Assembly: GCF_022867865.1 (NCBI RefSeq)
Contig: NZ_JALIEC010000008.1
Span: forward strand, 62,001-126,000
DNA length: 64,000 bases
Direction of reading: 5' to 3'
From: Phaeobacter sp. J2-8
GTDB lineage: Bacteria > Pseudomonadota > Alphaproteobacteria > Rhodobacterales > Rhodobacteraceae
This document shows, piece by piece, positions 38,406-47,833 of the stretch. A program made the translations under genes and the position numbers. Below the pieces are notes generated by a model, which worked only from the letters and a program-made list of their open reading frames with translations, made no database searches and was not told the origin of the DNA. The first letter of the stretch is position 1; each line of letters begins with the position of its first letter.

Positions 38406-38657
38406 ATGGTTGATCAAAACGATGCCCCCCTCGCGGCGGCGCATTTCGAAGAGGAAGGCGCACCGCCAATTGCCCAGAAGAAGGCCGGGTTCCTGCCGAT
38501 TGAAACCAATTGGTTTGACCGTGTCTTCATCTCGGTGGTGATCTGGATTGCGCTGTCGCTGCTGTGGTTTCGGGTCTTTGAACCGCTGGGCCTGTCGATC
38601 TGGATTTCAAATGCAATCGCCATCGCCTTGGCCGTGTTCATCGTAAGGAAAGGGTGA
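38406..38657 (+). CDS. Small two-helix membrane protein in the polyol operon (DUF2160-like)
   Basis: 83 residues. A polar N-terminal third is followed by 'GFLPIETNWFDRVFISVVIWIALSLLWFRVF' and a second hydrophobic segment ending in 'IVRKG', so two transmembrane helices are likely. The 'GFLPIxTxxxDR' pattern recalls DUF2160 proteins that accompany glycerol-type ABC importers, where the role is unknown. It is tightly packed between permease and dehydrogenase (4 and 3 bp), which argues it is a real accessory gene rather than noise. Confidence 0.75.
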   Translation: MVDQNDAPLAAAHFEEEGAPPIAQKKAGFLPIETNWFDRVFISVVIWIALSLLWFRVFEPLGLSIWISNAIAIALAVFIVRKG

Positions 38658-38660
38658 AAC

Positions 38661-39712
38661 ATGAAATCTCTGGTGCTTGAAAAGAAAGATGAAATCAATC
38701 TGCGGGACTTCCCGGCGATTGATCGTGAGGAAGAGGTTCTGGGTCCGCGTGATCTGCGTATCAAATTGCACACGGTGGGGATCTGCGGCTCTGATGTCCA
38801 TTATTACACCCATGGCCGTATCGGGCCGTTTGTGGTGAACGAACCGATGATCCTCGGGCACGAGGCCGCGGGCACGGTGATCGAAACCGGCAGCGCCGTC
38901 ACCACATTGAAGGTTGGCGACCGGGTTTGCATGGAGCCGGGCATTCCCGACCCCAACAGCCGCGCAACCCAGCTTGGCATGTATAATATTGACCCGGCCG
39001 TCCGGTTTTGGGCGACCCCGCCGGTGCATGGCATCCTGCGCCCCACCTGTGTGCATCCAGAGGCCTTTACCTTCAAACTGCCCGACAACGTCAGCTTTGG
39101 CGAGGCGGCGATGGTCGAACCCCTTGCGGTGGGGGTGCATGCGGCCACCAAGGCGCGGGTAAAACCGGGGGACAATGCGGTTGTCATGGGGGCCGGGCCG
39201 ATTGGGCTTGTCACCGCGCTGGCCGCTTTGGCGGCGGGATGCGCGCGGGTCTATGTGACCGATCTGGCCGAACAAAAACTTGAAATCGCCAGATCCCTCA
39301 GCCCGGCGATCACCCCGGTGCATGTCACATCGGAAAACCTCGTCGATGTGGTCAGCCGCGACACCGATGGGTGGGGGGTGGATATCGTATTCGAGGCCAC
39401 CGGCAGCCCCCATGCCGCCAGAACGGTTTTCGAACCGCTTTGCCCTGGCGGCTGTGTGGTGATGATCGGCGGCCAGCCCGATCCCATCCAATATGACGCC
39501 GGGGCCGCGATGATCCGCGAAGCCCGGGTCGAGAACATCTTTCGCTATGCGCATGTGTTCCCGCGATGTGTCGGCATGCTCAGCACCGGGGCGATCGACG
39601 TCAAACCCCTGATCACCAGAACATTTGAATTCAAAGACAGCGTGCATGCGTTCGACATCGCCGCCTCTGCCCCCCGGCAGACGTGAAAATACAGATCGAA
39701 CTGCCGCAATAA
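38661..39712 (+). CDS. Xylitol/polyol dehydrogenase (zinc MDR family), frameshift at the 3' end
   Basis: Medium-chain dehydrogenase with zinc-site residues in '[11 protein letters not shown]' and 'LGHEAAG', and the cofactor loop '[10 protein letters not shown]'. The frame shifts at a run of six C (39670-39675) and stops early. A seventh C restores a C-terminus ending '[11 protein letters not shown]' with stop at 39710-39712 (~350 residues). Even the short form keeps nearly the whole protein. Predicted to oxidise xylitol to D-xylulose, which the xylulokinase nearby would phosphorylate; D-arabitol or sorbitol are alternatives. Confidence 0.85.
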
Positions 39713-39724
39713 GGAAACAGCGAA

Positions 39725-40786
39725 ATGGCCAACGTAACAATCGACAATGTGATCAAACGCTATGGCTCTGTGCAGGTGATGCACGGCGTCAGCGTTGACA
39801 TTGAAGACGGCGAATTTGTCGTGCTGGTCGGCCCGTCGGGCTGTGGGAAATCCACGCTGCTGCGCATGTTGGCAGGGCTGGAGGAAATCAGCGACGGCAC
39901 GATTTCCATTGGCGACCGGGTGGTGAATGACGTACCGCCAAAAGAGCGCGACATCGCGATGGTGTTCCAGAGCTACGCGCTTTACCCGCACAAGACGGTG
40001 TATGACAACATCGGGTTTCCGTTGAAAATGGCCAAGCGTCCAAAAGCGGAAATTGACGAACAGGTGACAAAAGCGGCCGGCATTCTCGACCTGACCAAAT
40101 ATCTGAAACGCTACCCCAAGGAACTGTCGGGCGGGCAACGTCAACGGGTGGCCATGGGGCGGGCCATCGTGCGCGATCCGCAGGTCTTTTTGTTTGATGA
40201 ACCGTTGTCCAATCTTGACGCAAAGCTGCGGGTGACGATGCGGATCGAAATCAAGGAGTTGCACCAGCGTCTGGGCACGACCATCGTCTATGTCACCCAC
40301 GATCAGATCGAAGCGATGACCATGGCCGACAAGATTGTGGTGATGCGCGACGGCAAGGTCGAACAGATCGGTAGCCCGCTGGATCTCTATGACAATCCCA
40401 ACAACACCTTTGTTGCCAGCTTCATCGGCTCGCCGTCGATGAATTTTGTCCATGGCAAGATCGCGACAGAGGCCGGACAGAAGATTTTCCTGTCCGACAG
40501 CGGCATGAAACTGCCGTTGCCCCCGACCGAGGCCCAGGAAGGCCGGGCCGTAACCTATGGTGTGCGCCCGGAGCATATCCAGATTGGTGACAGCGGCGTT
40601 CCGATGGAGGTGGTTGTGGTCGAACCCACCGGATCGGAAACCCAGATCTTTGCCAAATCCGGCAAGGATGTGATCGACGCATTGGTCAAGGAACGGATCA
40701 GCGCCCGGCCGCAATCGACGTTGGGGTTTGTGATCAATCCGGATGATGTGCACCTGTTTGATCGCGCCAGTGAACAGCGCATTTGA
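39725..40786 (+). CDS. Polyol ABC transporter ATP-binding protein (UgpC/MalK type)
   Basis: 353 residues. Walker A 'GPSGCGKST' near residues 36-44, signature 'LSGGQRQR', Walker B '[12 protein letters not shown]', and a C-terminal TOBE-type domain ('[16 protein letters not shown]'). It drives import together with the two permeases. It lies 12 bp after the repaired dehydrogenase stop. Confidence 0.92.
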   Translation: MANVTIDNVIKRYGSVQVMHGVSVDIEDGEFVVLVGPSGCGKSTLLRMLAGLEEISDGTISIGDRVVNDVPPKERDIAMVFQSYALYPHKTVYDNIGFPLKMAKRPKAEIDEQVTKAAGILDLTKYLKRYPKELSGGQRQRVAMGRAIVRDPQVFLFDEPLSNLDAKLRVTMRIEIKELHQRLGTTIVYVTHDQIEAMTMADKIVVMRDGKVEQIGSPLDLYDNPNNTFVASFIGSPSMNFVHGKIATEAGQKIFLSDSGMKLPLPPTEAQEGRAVTYGVRPEHIQIGDSGVPMEVVVVEPTGSETQIFAKSGKDVIDALVKERISARPQSTLGFVINPDDVHLFDRASEQRI

Positions 40787-40828
40787 TCAACCGCTGCTGT
40801 GCGTGAAGTGCCGGGGAAAGGATGTCGC

Positions 40829-41515
40829 ATGTCGCCAATCAAGGCTGTAATTTTTGATCTCGACGGCTGCCTTGTCGATAGCGAACCCTTGTCGCTGGCG
40901 GCAATTGCCGCCGAAATGCGCCAGATTGGCATTGCCGATGCCACAGCGCAGGAGATCGGCGACCGCTTTCTGGGCGTCGCCATGCCGGTCATTTCCGATT
41001 ACGTGACCCGGCGGCTAGGCCGGGCGATCCCGGCGGATTTCGCCCTGCGGGTCGAGCGGCGGTTGCTGGCCGCATATGTCACCGATTTGCGGCAAATCGA
41101 CGGGGCTGCCGCCCTGTTGGCGGATTTGCAGCAACTGGGGCTTGGCATGGCCATTGCCACCGGCGGATCGCTGCGGCGCATGTCGGCGACACTGGAGATT
41201 GCCGGTCTGGCGGATTGGTTTACCGGCACGGCGTCCAGCGCCGAAGAGGTCCGCAATGGCAAGCCTGCGCCGGACTTGTTCCAACTGGGCTTGGATCGGC
41301 TGCAACTGGCCCCGTCTGACTGTCTTGTGCTCGAAGATTCGCCGCATGGGATCAGGGGCGCCTGTGCGGCGGGTATTCCGGCCATCGGCTTTGTCGGCGG
41401 CAGTCACCTTGTTGATCGCAAGGCAGAGCACGCCGCGATCCTGCGGGATGCCGGCGCGGTGGATGTGTTTGAAACCCTTGCGGAGGTTGGGCAATTTGTC
41501 CGGTCGGCGGGATAA
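40829..41515 (+). CDS. HAD family phosphatase (beta-phosphoglucomutase-like)
   Basis: 228 residues. Nucleophile motif 'DLDGCLVDSEP' near the N-terminus, motif III lysine in 'NGKPAPDLFQLG', and 'CLVLEDSPHGIRGA' with the Mg-binding acidic pair. The cap domain lies between. In a polyol operon it may remove phosphate from a dead-end sugar phosphate, but the substrate cannot be told. ATG 40829 is chosen as it directly precedes the HAD core. Confidence 0.83.
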   Translation: MSPIKAVIFDLDGCLVDSEPLSLAAIAAEMRQIGIADATAQEIGDRFLGVAMPVISDYVTRRLGRAIPADFALRVERRLLAAYVTDLRQIDGAAALLADLQQLGLGMAIATGGSLRRMSATLEIAGLADWFTGTASSAEEVRNGKPAPDLFQLGLDRLQLAPSDCLVLEDSPHGIRGACAAGIPAIGFVGGSHLVDRKAEHAAILRDAGAVDVFETLAEVGQFVRSAG

Positions 41516-41531
41516 GGGTAGGGGCAGGGAC

Positions 41532-41657
41532 GTGCGCCAGATCGACGGTGATCCCGCGCACACCCCAGGGTATGCCGCGCCGTTTCCGGCCCGGCTGACA
41601 GAAATCGACCAGACCGGCGCGCATGGGATGCAGCGCCACTATGTGAAGGGGATTTGA
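41532..41657 (+). CDS. Short unassigned open frame before xylB
   Basis: A 41-codon frame from GTG 41532 ends with TGA directly adjacent to the xylB ATG. GGGGCAGGGA precedes it. The peptide ('GYAAPFPARLTEIDQTGAHG' and so on) matches nothing I recognise and could be a small protein, a translation-coupling leader for xylB, or chance. Confidence 0.25.
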   Translation: MRQIDGDPAHTPGYAAPFPARLTEIDQTGAHGMQRHYVKGI

Positions 41658-43109
41658 ATGACGTTTCTTGGCATCGACCTTGGGACTTCTGGCCTGCGCG
41701 TCCTGCTTGTGGATGAAAACGGCGCATCATTGGGATCGGTGGAACGCCATTATCAGGCGGCACATCCCCATCCCGGTTGGTCGGAACAGGACCCGGCGGA
41801 TTGGATTGCCGCGCTGGAGGCTGCCATCGCAGAGCTGCGTGCCGGCTGTCCCGGTTTTGCAGAATTGCGCGGCATCGGCGTGGCCGGCCAGATGCACGGC
41901 GCGACGCTTCTGGACGACAGCGGGGCGGTTCTGCGGCCCTGTATTCTGTGGAATGACCAACGGTCCCATAGCGAAGCGGCGGTGCTGGATGCCACCGACG
42001 GCGTGCGCGCGATATCGGGAAACATCGTGTTCCCCGGATTTACCGCGCCAAAACTGGAATGGGTGCGCAGACATGAACCTGCGATCTTTGCCAAAACGGC
42101 CAAGGTTCTGCTGCCGGCGGCCTATCTGAATTACTATCTGACGGGGGAATACGTCGGGGATATGTCGGACAGCGCCGGCACCTCCTGGCTGGATGTTCAG
42201 GAACGGCAATGGTCGGACCGTCTGTTGGAGGCAAGCCATATGCGCCGGGATCAGATGCCCCGGTTGGTCGAAGGCTCTGGTGCGGCCGGGCAATTGCGGC
42301 AGGCGCTCTCGGCGCAATGGGGGCTGTCCCAGCCGGTCACCGTCGCTGGCGGTGCGGCGGACAATGCGGCGGCGGCCTGTGGGATTGGCGCGCTGGACGA
42401 GGGGCAGGGATTTGTGTCGCTTGGCACCTCCGGGGTGCTGTTGGCGGCGCGCGACGGCTATCGTCCTGCGCCCGAAACTGCGGTGCATACCTTTTGCCAC
42501 GCGGTGCCGGGGCGGTGGTATCAAATGGGCGTCATGTTGTCGGCCACGGACAGCATGAACTGGCTGGCGCGGATCGTTGGGCAAAATCCGTCTGATTTGA
42601 CAGCGGCGCTTGGCGATACATTGGCCGGGCCGGGAAATGTGCGGTTTTTGCCCTATCTCTCGGGCGAACGCACACCCCATAATGACGCGGAAATTCGTGG
42701 CGGTCTGACCGGTCTGGCGACCTCGACCACGCGCAGCGATTTGGTGCGGGCGGTGCTTGAGGGGGTGGCCTTTGGCCTGCGCGACATTTTCGATGCCCTG
42801 GCGGCGACGGATGTTCGGATGGACCGGATCATTGCCATTGGTGGCGGCAGCGCGTCACGTTACTGGCTGAAACTGATCGCGACGGTGTTGAACGTGCCCT
42901 TGCAATTGCCGGGATCCGGCGAATTTGGCGCGGCGCTGGGGGCGGCCCGGCTGGGGATGATTGCCGCGACCGGGGGCACGCCGGAACAGATCATCACCCC
43001 GCCAGACATCCATGTCGAAATCCCGCCCGATCCGTCGCTTCAGGCGCAGTTTGAAGAGGCGTATCAGGCATTTCGCGCGGCGTATCCCGGACTGAAGGCG
43101 ATCCAGTGA
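41658..43109 (+). CDS. xylB: Xylulokinase
   Basis: 483 residues, FGGY carbohydrate kinase of usual length. N-terminal phosphate loop 'FLGIDLGTSGLRVLLVDENG', 'GIGVAGQMHGATLLD', and C-terminal adenosine-binding 'IIAIGGGSASRYWLKLIATVLN'. It phosphorylates D-xylulose to xylulose 5-phosphate for the pentose phosphate pathway, the step following polyol oxidation. Last clear gene of the operon. Confidence 0.9.
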   Translation: MTFLGIDLGTSGLRVLLVDENGASLGSVERHYQAAHPHPGWSEQDPADWIAALEAAIAELRAGCPGFAELRGIGVAGQMHGATLLDDSGAVLRPCILWNDQRSHSEAAVLDATDGVRAISGNIVFPGFTAPKLEWVRRHEPAIFAKTAKVLLPAAYLNYYLTGEYVGDMSDSAGTSWLDVQERQWSDRLLEASHMRRDQMPRLVEGSGAAGQLRQALSAQWGLSQPVTVAGGAADNAAAACGIGALDEGQGFVSLGTSGVLLAARDGYRPAPETAVHTFCHAVPGRWYQMGVMLSATDSMNWLARIVGQNPSDLTAALGDTLAGPGNVRFLPYLSGERTPHNDAEIRGGLTGLATSTTRSDLVRAVLEGVAFGLRDIFDALAATDVRMDRIIAIGGGSASRYWLKLIATVLNVPLQLPGSGEFGAALGAARLGMIAATGGTPEQIITPPDIHVEIPPDPSLQAQFEEAYQAFRAAYPGLKAIQ

Positions 43110-43114
43110 TCTGC

Positions 43115-43126
43115 GGGCTTCGGCCC
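43115..43126. terminator. Short GGGC-TTCG-GCCC hairpin after xylB
   Basis: A 4-bp GC stem with a stable UUCG loop in the 23-bp gap between two converging genes. It is short, so only a weak candidate. Confidence 0.3.
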
Positions 43127-43132
43127 TGAAGG

Positions 43133-44152
43133 TCAGCCAAGCTGGCGCAGGATGTCATTGGTGTGCGGCATCAGCGCCAGGCTGGCCTCTATCCGGGTGC
43201 GCCAACGCGGCCCCCGGGATTGGGCATCTTGCCAGGCGGCGGCCAGATCGTCGGGCCGGTCCTCTGCCAGAATGGCAATCAAAAACGCCGCCTGACCGCG
43301 ATCCTTGCGCGCCTTCATCTGATCGGGGCCGCCCCGGCGACGATCTGCGACAATCAACTTGTGAATGGCAAATCGTTCGGGGCGGGGGATCTGGACCAAT
43401 ACGCCGGACCGATACAGCGCGACCGCATGGATCGGATCGGCGATCAGATAGTTGAGATAGTTCAACGCCTGTGCGCTGACCCCAAGGGCGGGCAGGGGTT
43501 TCACCCGTTCGTCGCCAAAGGCCGGTGTCAGAAATTCCACCATGGCCGTGCCGTGGTTTTGTCGCCATTTCCAGATCTGGCGATCCTGAAGCCCCGGCAC
43601 CGGATCAAATTTGAGGCTTTGCAGAATGTCGCCCGGCGTCTCTTCGACCTGATCGCCAAGCGCGACAGAAAGCCGTTCGAAACTGGCAAAATCCATGTCG
43701 CCGGTCTGGGCCAGCTCGTCTGAGCCGAACCGCACCCCCAATTCCCCCTGATACAATGCATATGCCCCGGTGCCGACCAGCGTCCCGCCCAACCGGAACA
43801 GGCCGGACCGGGCAAAGGCCAACAGCATCGACCCTGTGTCGCGGTCGGTTGCAATAAACCCCTCTGCACGCAACAGCCGCGCCAAACGTGCCATCTCGGC
43901 CCGGCGTTCTGCCGCCTCGGCCTTTAGGGCCGTCGCGCGGGCAAGGCGCTGGCGCAGGGCAGGGGTGCCTTCGCCCAGATAGCGGCTTTTCATCTCTGTG
44001 CCGATGCGGAACTTATCATAAAGGTAGCTGCGCCCGTTGCGTTGGCGTTCCTCTATGCTGCCAATAAGATCCGACGCCATGGCATCAAGATGCATCCGCA
44101 GCAGATCGTGATAGGCCACCTGGGCAATGCGGGAATGGGATTGGGCGGGCAT
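43133..44152 (-). CDS. GSU2403-type nucleotidyltransferase-fold protein
   Basis: 339 residues. The central region has the nucleotidyltransferase pattern of a glycine loop ('GGTLVGTGAYALYQGEL') followed by an acidic pair in 'TGDMDFASFERLS'. The N-terminal third is helical and charged, and the C-terminus holds 'FAIHKLIVADRRRGGPDQMKARKD'. Proteins of this family are not characterised; some nucleotidyltransferase-fold proteins act as toxins or RNA modifiers. ATG 44152 is chosen, with AGAGG 4 bases upstream. A palindrome-rich control region lies directly upstream. Confidence 0.75.
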   Translation of the reverse strand: MPAQSHSRIAQVAYHDLLRMHLDAMASDLIGSIEERQRNGRSYLYDKFRIGTEMKSRYLGEGTPALRQRLARATALKAEAAERRAEMARLARLLRAEGFIATDRDTGSMLLAFARSGLFRLGGTLVGTGAYALYQGELGVRFGSDELAQTGDMDFASFERLSVALGDQVEETPGDILQSLKFDPVPGLQDRQIWKWRQNHGTAMVEFLTPAFGDERVKPLPALGVSAQALNYLNYLIADPIHAVALYRSGVLVQIPRPERFAIHKLIVADRRRGGPDQMKARKDRGQAAFLIAILAEDRPDDLAAAWQDAQSRGPRWRTRIEASLALMPHTNDILRQLG

Positions 44153-44182
44153 GGGGCCTCTGACGTTTGTGTGCCGCGACCG

Positions 44183-44261
44183 TGTGCAGCGAATGTGTGC
44201 AGCAATTATATCTTTGCTGCACACACGCTGCAATGTGCAGCAAACATTTTTTTGCTGCACA
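44183..44261. promoter_or_regulatory. Multi-palindrome control region (TGTGCAGCAA arrays)
   Basis: Two copies of TGTGCAGCAA-N8-TTGCTGCACA (44196-44223 and 44234-44261) have perfect 10-bp arms and centres 38 bp apart. Between them GCTGCA-ATG-TGCAGC (44227-44241) forms a third palindrome, and a further half site is at 44183-44190. It lies between the nucleotidyltransferase gene and the TAXI-TRAP operon, which are divergent. Confidence 0.75.
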
Positions 44262-44346
44262 TACCTGAGCGGTGTCAACTTATCATTCCCCTTGCATCAT
44301 CGGACCCACCCCATAGAGTTCCCCCATAAAAAGGGAGGACTAAAAA

Positions 44347-45306
44347 ATGAAAATTCTGGGAATCACCGCACTTCTGGCCGCGATGGCGGCCACGCCGGTT
44401 CTGGCACAGACACAGATCTCTGTGGCGACGGGCGGCACCGGCGGCGTTTACTATCCGATGGGTGGCGGCATTGCCGAAATCATCAACAAACATGTCGAAG
44501 GCTACGCCGCAACCGCCGAAGTGACCGGCGCATCGGTGGAAAACATGGGGCTGATTGCCACTGGCGACGCCGATCTGGCCATTGGTCTGGCCGACACGGT
44601 TCAGCAGGGATACTCCGGCACGGGCCGGTTCGATGGCCAGCAATTGCCAATGATCCGCGCGGTTGGATCGCTTTATGCCAACATGATTCAGATCGCCACC
44701 ATGGCCGATTCCGACATCATGTCGATTGACGATCTCAAGGGCAAACGCGTGTCGGTCGGTGCACCGGGTTCGGGCACCGAGGTCAACGTGCGCACCCTGC
44801 TGGAGGCCAATGGCATCTCGTTTGATGATTTCGACGCACAGCGCCTGAACTTCAACGAAACTGCGGATGCGCTGGCCAATGGCGACATCGACGTCGGGTT
44901 CTGGAGCGTTGGCGCGCCGACCTCGTCGATCCTGAACCTTGCCACCACCAATGACATCCGCATGATCGGATTGACCGCGGAACAGGCCGAAGCCGCAGAT
45001 GCCGCAGACCCGACATTCGCGCCAACCGTTCTGGCCGGTGGTCTGTACCAAGGTGTGGCCGAAGATGTCGCGACGCTTGGTATCCCCAATGTGCTGGTCG
45101 TATCGTCGGAAATGGACGAAGACGCGGTGTATGAGATCACCAAGGCGATCTTTGAAAACATCGCCGAATTGCGCGCGGTGCATCCGGCGGCCAATGAAAC
45201 CACCATCGAATTCACCCTGGCTGCGACACCTGTGCCGCTGCATCCCGGTGCAATTCGTTACTACGAAGAAACCGGCGCAACCATTTCGGACGATCTGCGG
45301 CCGTGA
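44347..45306 (+). CDS. TAXI-family TRAP transporter solute-binding protein
   Basis: 319 residues. Signal peptide 'MKILGITALLAAMAATPVLAQ' then the TAXI signature 'ISVATGGTGGVYYPMGGGIAEIIN' and 'GKRVSVGAPGSGTEVNVRTLLEANG'. It captures an organic anion in the periplasm for the TRAP permease. Glutamate/glutamine-like or carboxylate ligands are known for the family; the substrate here is unknown. The stop overlaps the next GTG start (GTGA). Confidence 0.92.
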   Translation: MKILGITALLAAMAATPVLAQTQISVATGGTGGVYYPMGGGIAEIINKHVEGYAATAEVTGASVENMGLIATGDADLAIGLADTVQQGYSGTGRFDGQQLPMIRAVGSLYANMIQIATMADSDIMSIDDLKGKRVSVGAPGSGTEVNVRTLLEANGISFDDFDAQRLNFNETADALANGDIDVGFWSVGAPTSSILNLATTNDIRMIGLTAEQAEAADAADPTFAPTVLAGGLYQGVAEDVATLGIPNVLVVSSEMDEDAVYEITKAIFENIAELRAVHPAANETTIEFTLAATPVPLHPGAIRYYEETGATISDDLRP

Positions 45307-45857
45307 CATCAAGGATCAGAGGGGGGCTTTTTGCCCTCCTCTTTCTTATGGCGTCGGCTCAGGCCGTTGTTCTAGCCGCTGTTCTGGCCAGTGTTCTACA
45401 GGCCAGCGAAGTACGGGCCAGCGACCTTCGGGCCGACGTGTCCCAGACCCGCGTGCTGACGGCAACGATTGCCGAGGATGGCACCGAAATCGCCCGCTTG
45501 CCGGTGGCCGACGGGGCAGGATGGTGCGTGCTTTGGCGTCATTCGGTGCAGGGATTCGAAGTTGCCGATTGCTATGAAAACCGCGGCGGCCACATGGTGC
45601 TTGTCCGCTCGCATCAGCCGGATTTTGCCGCCGGTCTTGGCCATTTGATTGGCCGGGGGCGGCAGCTGTCCGATGGCGAAGGCGGCTATTGGATCGAAGA
45701 TCTGGACGAACCCGTGCCCGGTGACAGCTATATCCTGCGCCCCGGCGGCCCGGCGGTGGATCATCGCCTGCGCACCGATGATGCCGAAATATCCCTGTCT
45801 GCAGTTGCGGCGCGAAAACGTGTCCGGGTGGCACTGGAAAAAGGACCCCAGGAATGA
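45303..45857 (+). CDS. DUF1850 protein of the TRAP operon
   Basis: 184 residues with an N-terminal hydrophobic segment, possibly a signal anchor, then a DUF1850-like domain ('ADGAGWCVLWRHSVQGFEVADCYENRGGHMVLVRS'). DUF1850 genes commonly lie between TAXI binding protein and fused permease genes; their role is unknown. GTG start at 45303 overlaps the binding-protein stop and its own stop overlaps the permease start, so all three are coupled. Confidence 0.8.
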   Translation: MTSRIRGGLFALLFLMASAQAVVLAAVLASVLQASEVRASDLRADVSQTRVLTATIAEDGTEIARLPVADGAGWCVLWRHSVQGFEVADCYENRGGHMVLVRSHQPDFAAGLGHLIGRGRQLSDGEGGYWIEDLDEPVPGDSYILRPGGPAVDHRLRTDDAEISLSAVAARKRVRVALEKGPQE

Positions 45858-47833
45858 GCGAACCAAACCTCGGTACAGCCGAAATCACGCCCAAACCGCA
45901 ACAACCGGCGCTTGTCTTGCGGGTGATCACCGTGGTTGGCATCGCCCTGTCATTGTTTCAGCTTTATGCGGCCGGGCTACAGCCGCTGGGTCTGTTCTTT
46001 CAGCGCCCCATTCACCTTGGGTTCATTTTGGTGCTCTGTTTCCTGATCTATCCGGTGACCGGTGCAAAGCCGCGTGGGGTGTTGGGCTGGGCGATTGACG
46101 GCCCGCTGATCCTTTGCGGTATTTTGGTCGGCTATTGGGTGCCCGCCAATATCGACGCCATCGCCAACGCCATTGTGCCGCGCAGCCAGGATGTGACGGT
46201 TGGCATTATCACAACGCTGGTGGTGCTCGAGGCCGCCCGCCGCGCGATTGGCATGCCGATGACCATCATTGGCGCGGTGTTCATTGCATATGCTTTCGCG
46301 GGGGGGCGCGGGGAATTGCCCTGGCTGGCGGATCTGATGCCCGGCATTCTGAACCATCGCGGCTATTCTCTCGACCGGCTGGCCAGCCAGTTGACCCTGG
46401 GGGCCGAAGGCATCTTTGGTCTGCCATTGGGTGTCGCGGCGACATTCATCTATGTCTTTGTGCTGTTCGGTGCCTTTCTAGAGGTCACCGGCGCGGGAAA
46501 ATTCTTTATTGATCTGGCCTATGCCGCCACGGGGCGCCAACGCGGCGGCCCGGCCAAGGCGGCGGTGCTGGCCTCGGCGGGTATGGGCTCGATCTCGGGC
46601 AGTGCCATTGCGAATGTGGTGACCACCGGGGCATTTACCATTCCGCTGATGAAACGGCTGGGCTATCGCCCGGCCCAGGCTGGCGGGATCGAGGCTGCGG
46701 CCTCGACCGGTGGTCAGATCATGCCGCCCCTGATGGGGGCTGGCGCGTTCTTGATGAGCGAATTCACCCGCGTGCCATATATCGACATTGTTCTGGTCTC
46801 GATTTTCCCGGCCTTCCTCTATTTCGGCGCGGTCTATCTTCTGGTGCATATCGCGGCCTTGAAGCAGGGGCTTCAGGGTCTGCCGGCCTCTGATCTGCCA
46901 CGGGTGCGGGACGTGTTGAAAGAGGGCTGGCATTTTCTGTTACCGCTGGTGGCCTTGGTCTGGCTTCTGGTTGCGGGCTATTCACCGATGCGCGTCGGAT
47001 ATTACGCCATCCTGACGGTGATCGCGGCGGCGGTGCTGCGCGGTTTGCTAAAGTATTTCGCCGAAGACCGCAGCATCGAAGGTCTGATCGCCCTTGCAAA
47101 GGCCGGTGTGTCGAAAACGCTGGAGGCGTTGGAACTGGGCGCGCGCAATGCGGTGGCGGTGTCGATGGCCTGTGCGGTCGCCGGGATCATCGTGGGCGTT
47201 GTCGGCCTGACCGGGCTGGGGCTGAAATTCTCGGCGATGATGCTGGCCTTTTCCGGCGGGAACCTGTTCCTGGCGCTGATCCTTGTGGTGATTGCCAGCC
47301 TGATTGTTGGCATGGGCCTGCCGGTCACGGCGGCCTATATCGTGCTGATCATCCTTGTGGGGCAGGCCTTGCAGGAACAATTCGGCGTGCCGCTTCTGGT
47401 CGCGCATTTGGTGGTCTTCTGGTGGAGCCAGGATTCAAATGTCACGCCGCCCGTGGCGCTGGCCGGGTTTGCCGGGGCGGCAATTGCCGGGTCCAAACCG
47501 ATGGAAACCTCTGTTCAGGCGTGGAAATACGCCAAGGGTCTCTACCTGATCCCGCTGTTCATGGTTTACAATGAATCGATCATCCTTGGCGGGCCGTTGC
47601 CATTGGTTCTGTGGAACGGCGCAATCGCGATACTGGTGATCGTCGCATTCGCCGCCCTGCTTGAGGGGTATCTCTTTGCCGAGATCCCGGTCTGGCAGCG
47701 GCTGGTCGGTGTTCCGGCGATTGTTGCTGTGTTCTGGCCGTCTTTCCCGGTCGAAGTGGTCGGTGCAGCCGTCCTCTTTGGGCTTTTGGCGTTGAACTGG
47801 CGCGCGTCAAAAGAACAGGGGGCACCGGCCTAG
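45854..47833 (+). CDS. TRAP transporter fused permease (4TM-12TM)
   Basis: 659 residues, the length of a DctQ-DctM fusion. The small-subunit part is N-terminal ('LFFQRPIHLGFILVLCFLIYP'). The large subunit follows with 'GKAAVLASAGMGSISGSAIANVVTTGAFTIPLMKRLGY', 'EAAASTGGQIMPPLMGAGAFLMSEF' and 'GMGLPVTAAYIVLIILVGQAL'. It uses an ion gradient to import the TAXI-bound solute. AUGA overlap with DUF1850. Confidence 0.93.
   Translation: MSEPNLGTAEITPKPQQPALVLRVITVVGIALSLFQLYAAGLQPLGLFFQRPIHLGFILVLCFLIYPVTGAKPRGVLGWAIDGPLILCGILVGYWVPANIDAIANAIVPRSQDVTVGIITTLVVLEAARRAIGMPMTIIGAVFIAYAFAGGRGELPWLADLMPGILNHRGYSLDRLASQLTLGAEGIFGLPLGVAATFIYVFVLFGAFLEVTGAGKFFIDLAYAATGRQRGGPAKAAVLASAGMGSISGSAIANVVTTGAFTIPLMKRLGYRPAQAGGIEAAASTGGQIMPPLMGAGAFLMSEFTRVPYIDIVLVSIFPAFLYFGAVYLLVHIAALKQGLQGLPASDLPRVRDVLKEGWHFLLPLVALVWLLVAGYSPMRVGYYAILTVIAAAVLRGLLKYFAEDRSIEGLIALAKAGVSKTLEALELGARNAVAVSMACAVAGIIVGVVGLTGLGLKFSAMMLAFSGGNLFLALILVVIASLIVGMGLPVTAAYIVLIILVGQALQEQFGVPLLVAHLVVFWWSQDSNVTPPVALAGFAGAAIAGSKPMETSVQAWKYAKGLYLIPLFMVYNESIILGGPLPLVLWNGAIAILVIVAFAALLEGYLFAEIPVWQRLVGVPAIVAVFWPSFPVEVVGAAVLFGLLALNWRASKEQGAPA

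Noticed and set aside
44183-44261. CRISPR-like or iteron array
   Set aside because: The repeats are inverted, unequal in spacing and lack spacers; an operator array fits better.
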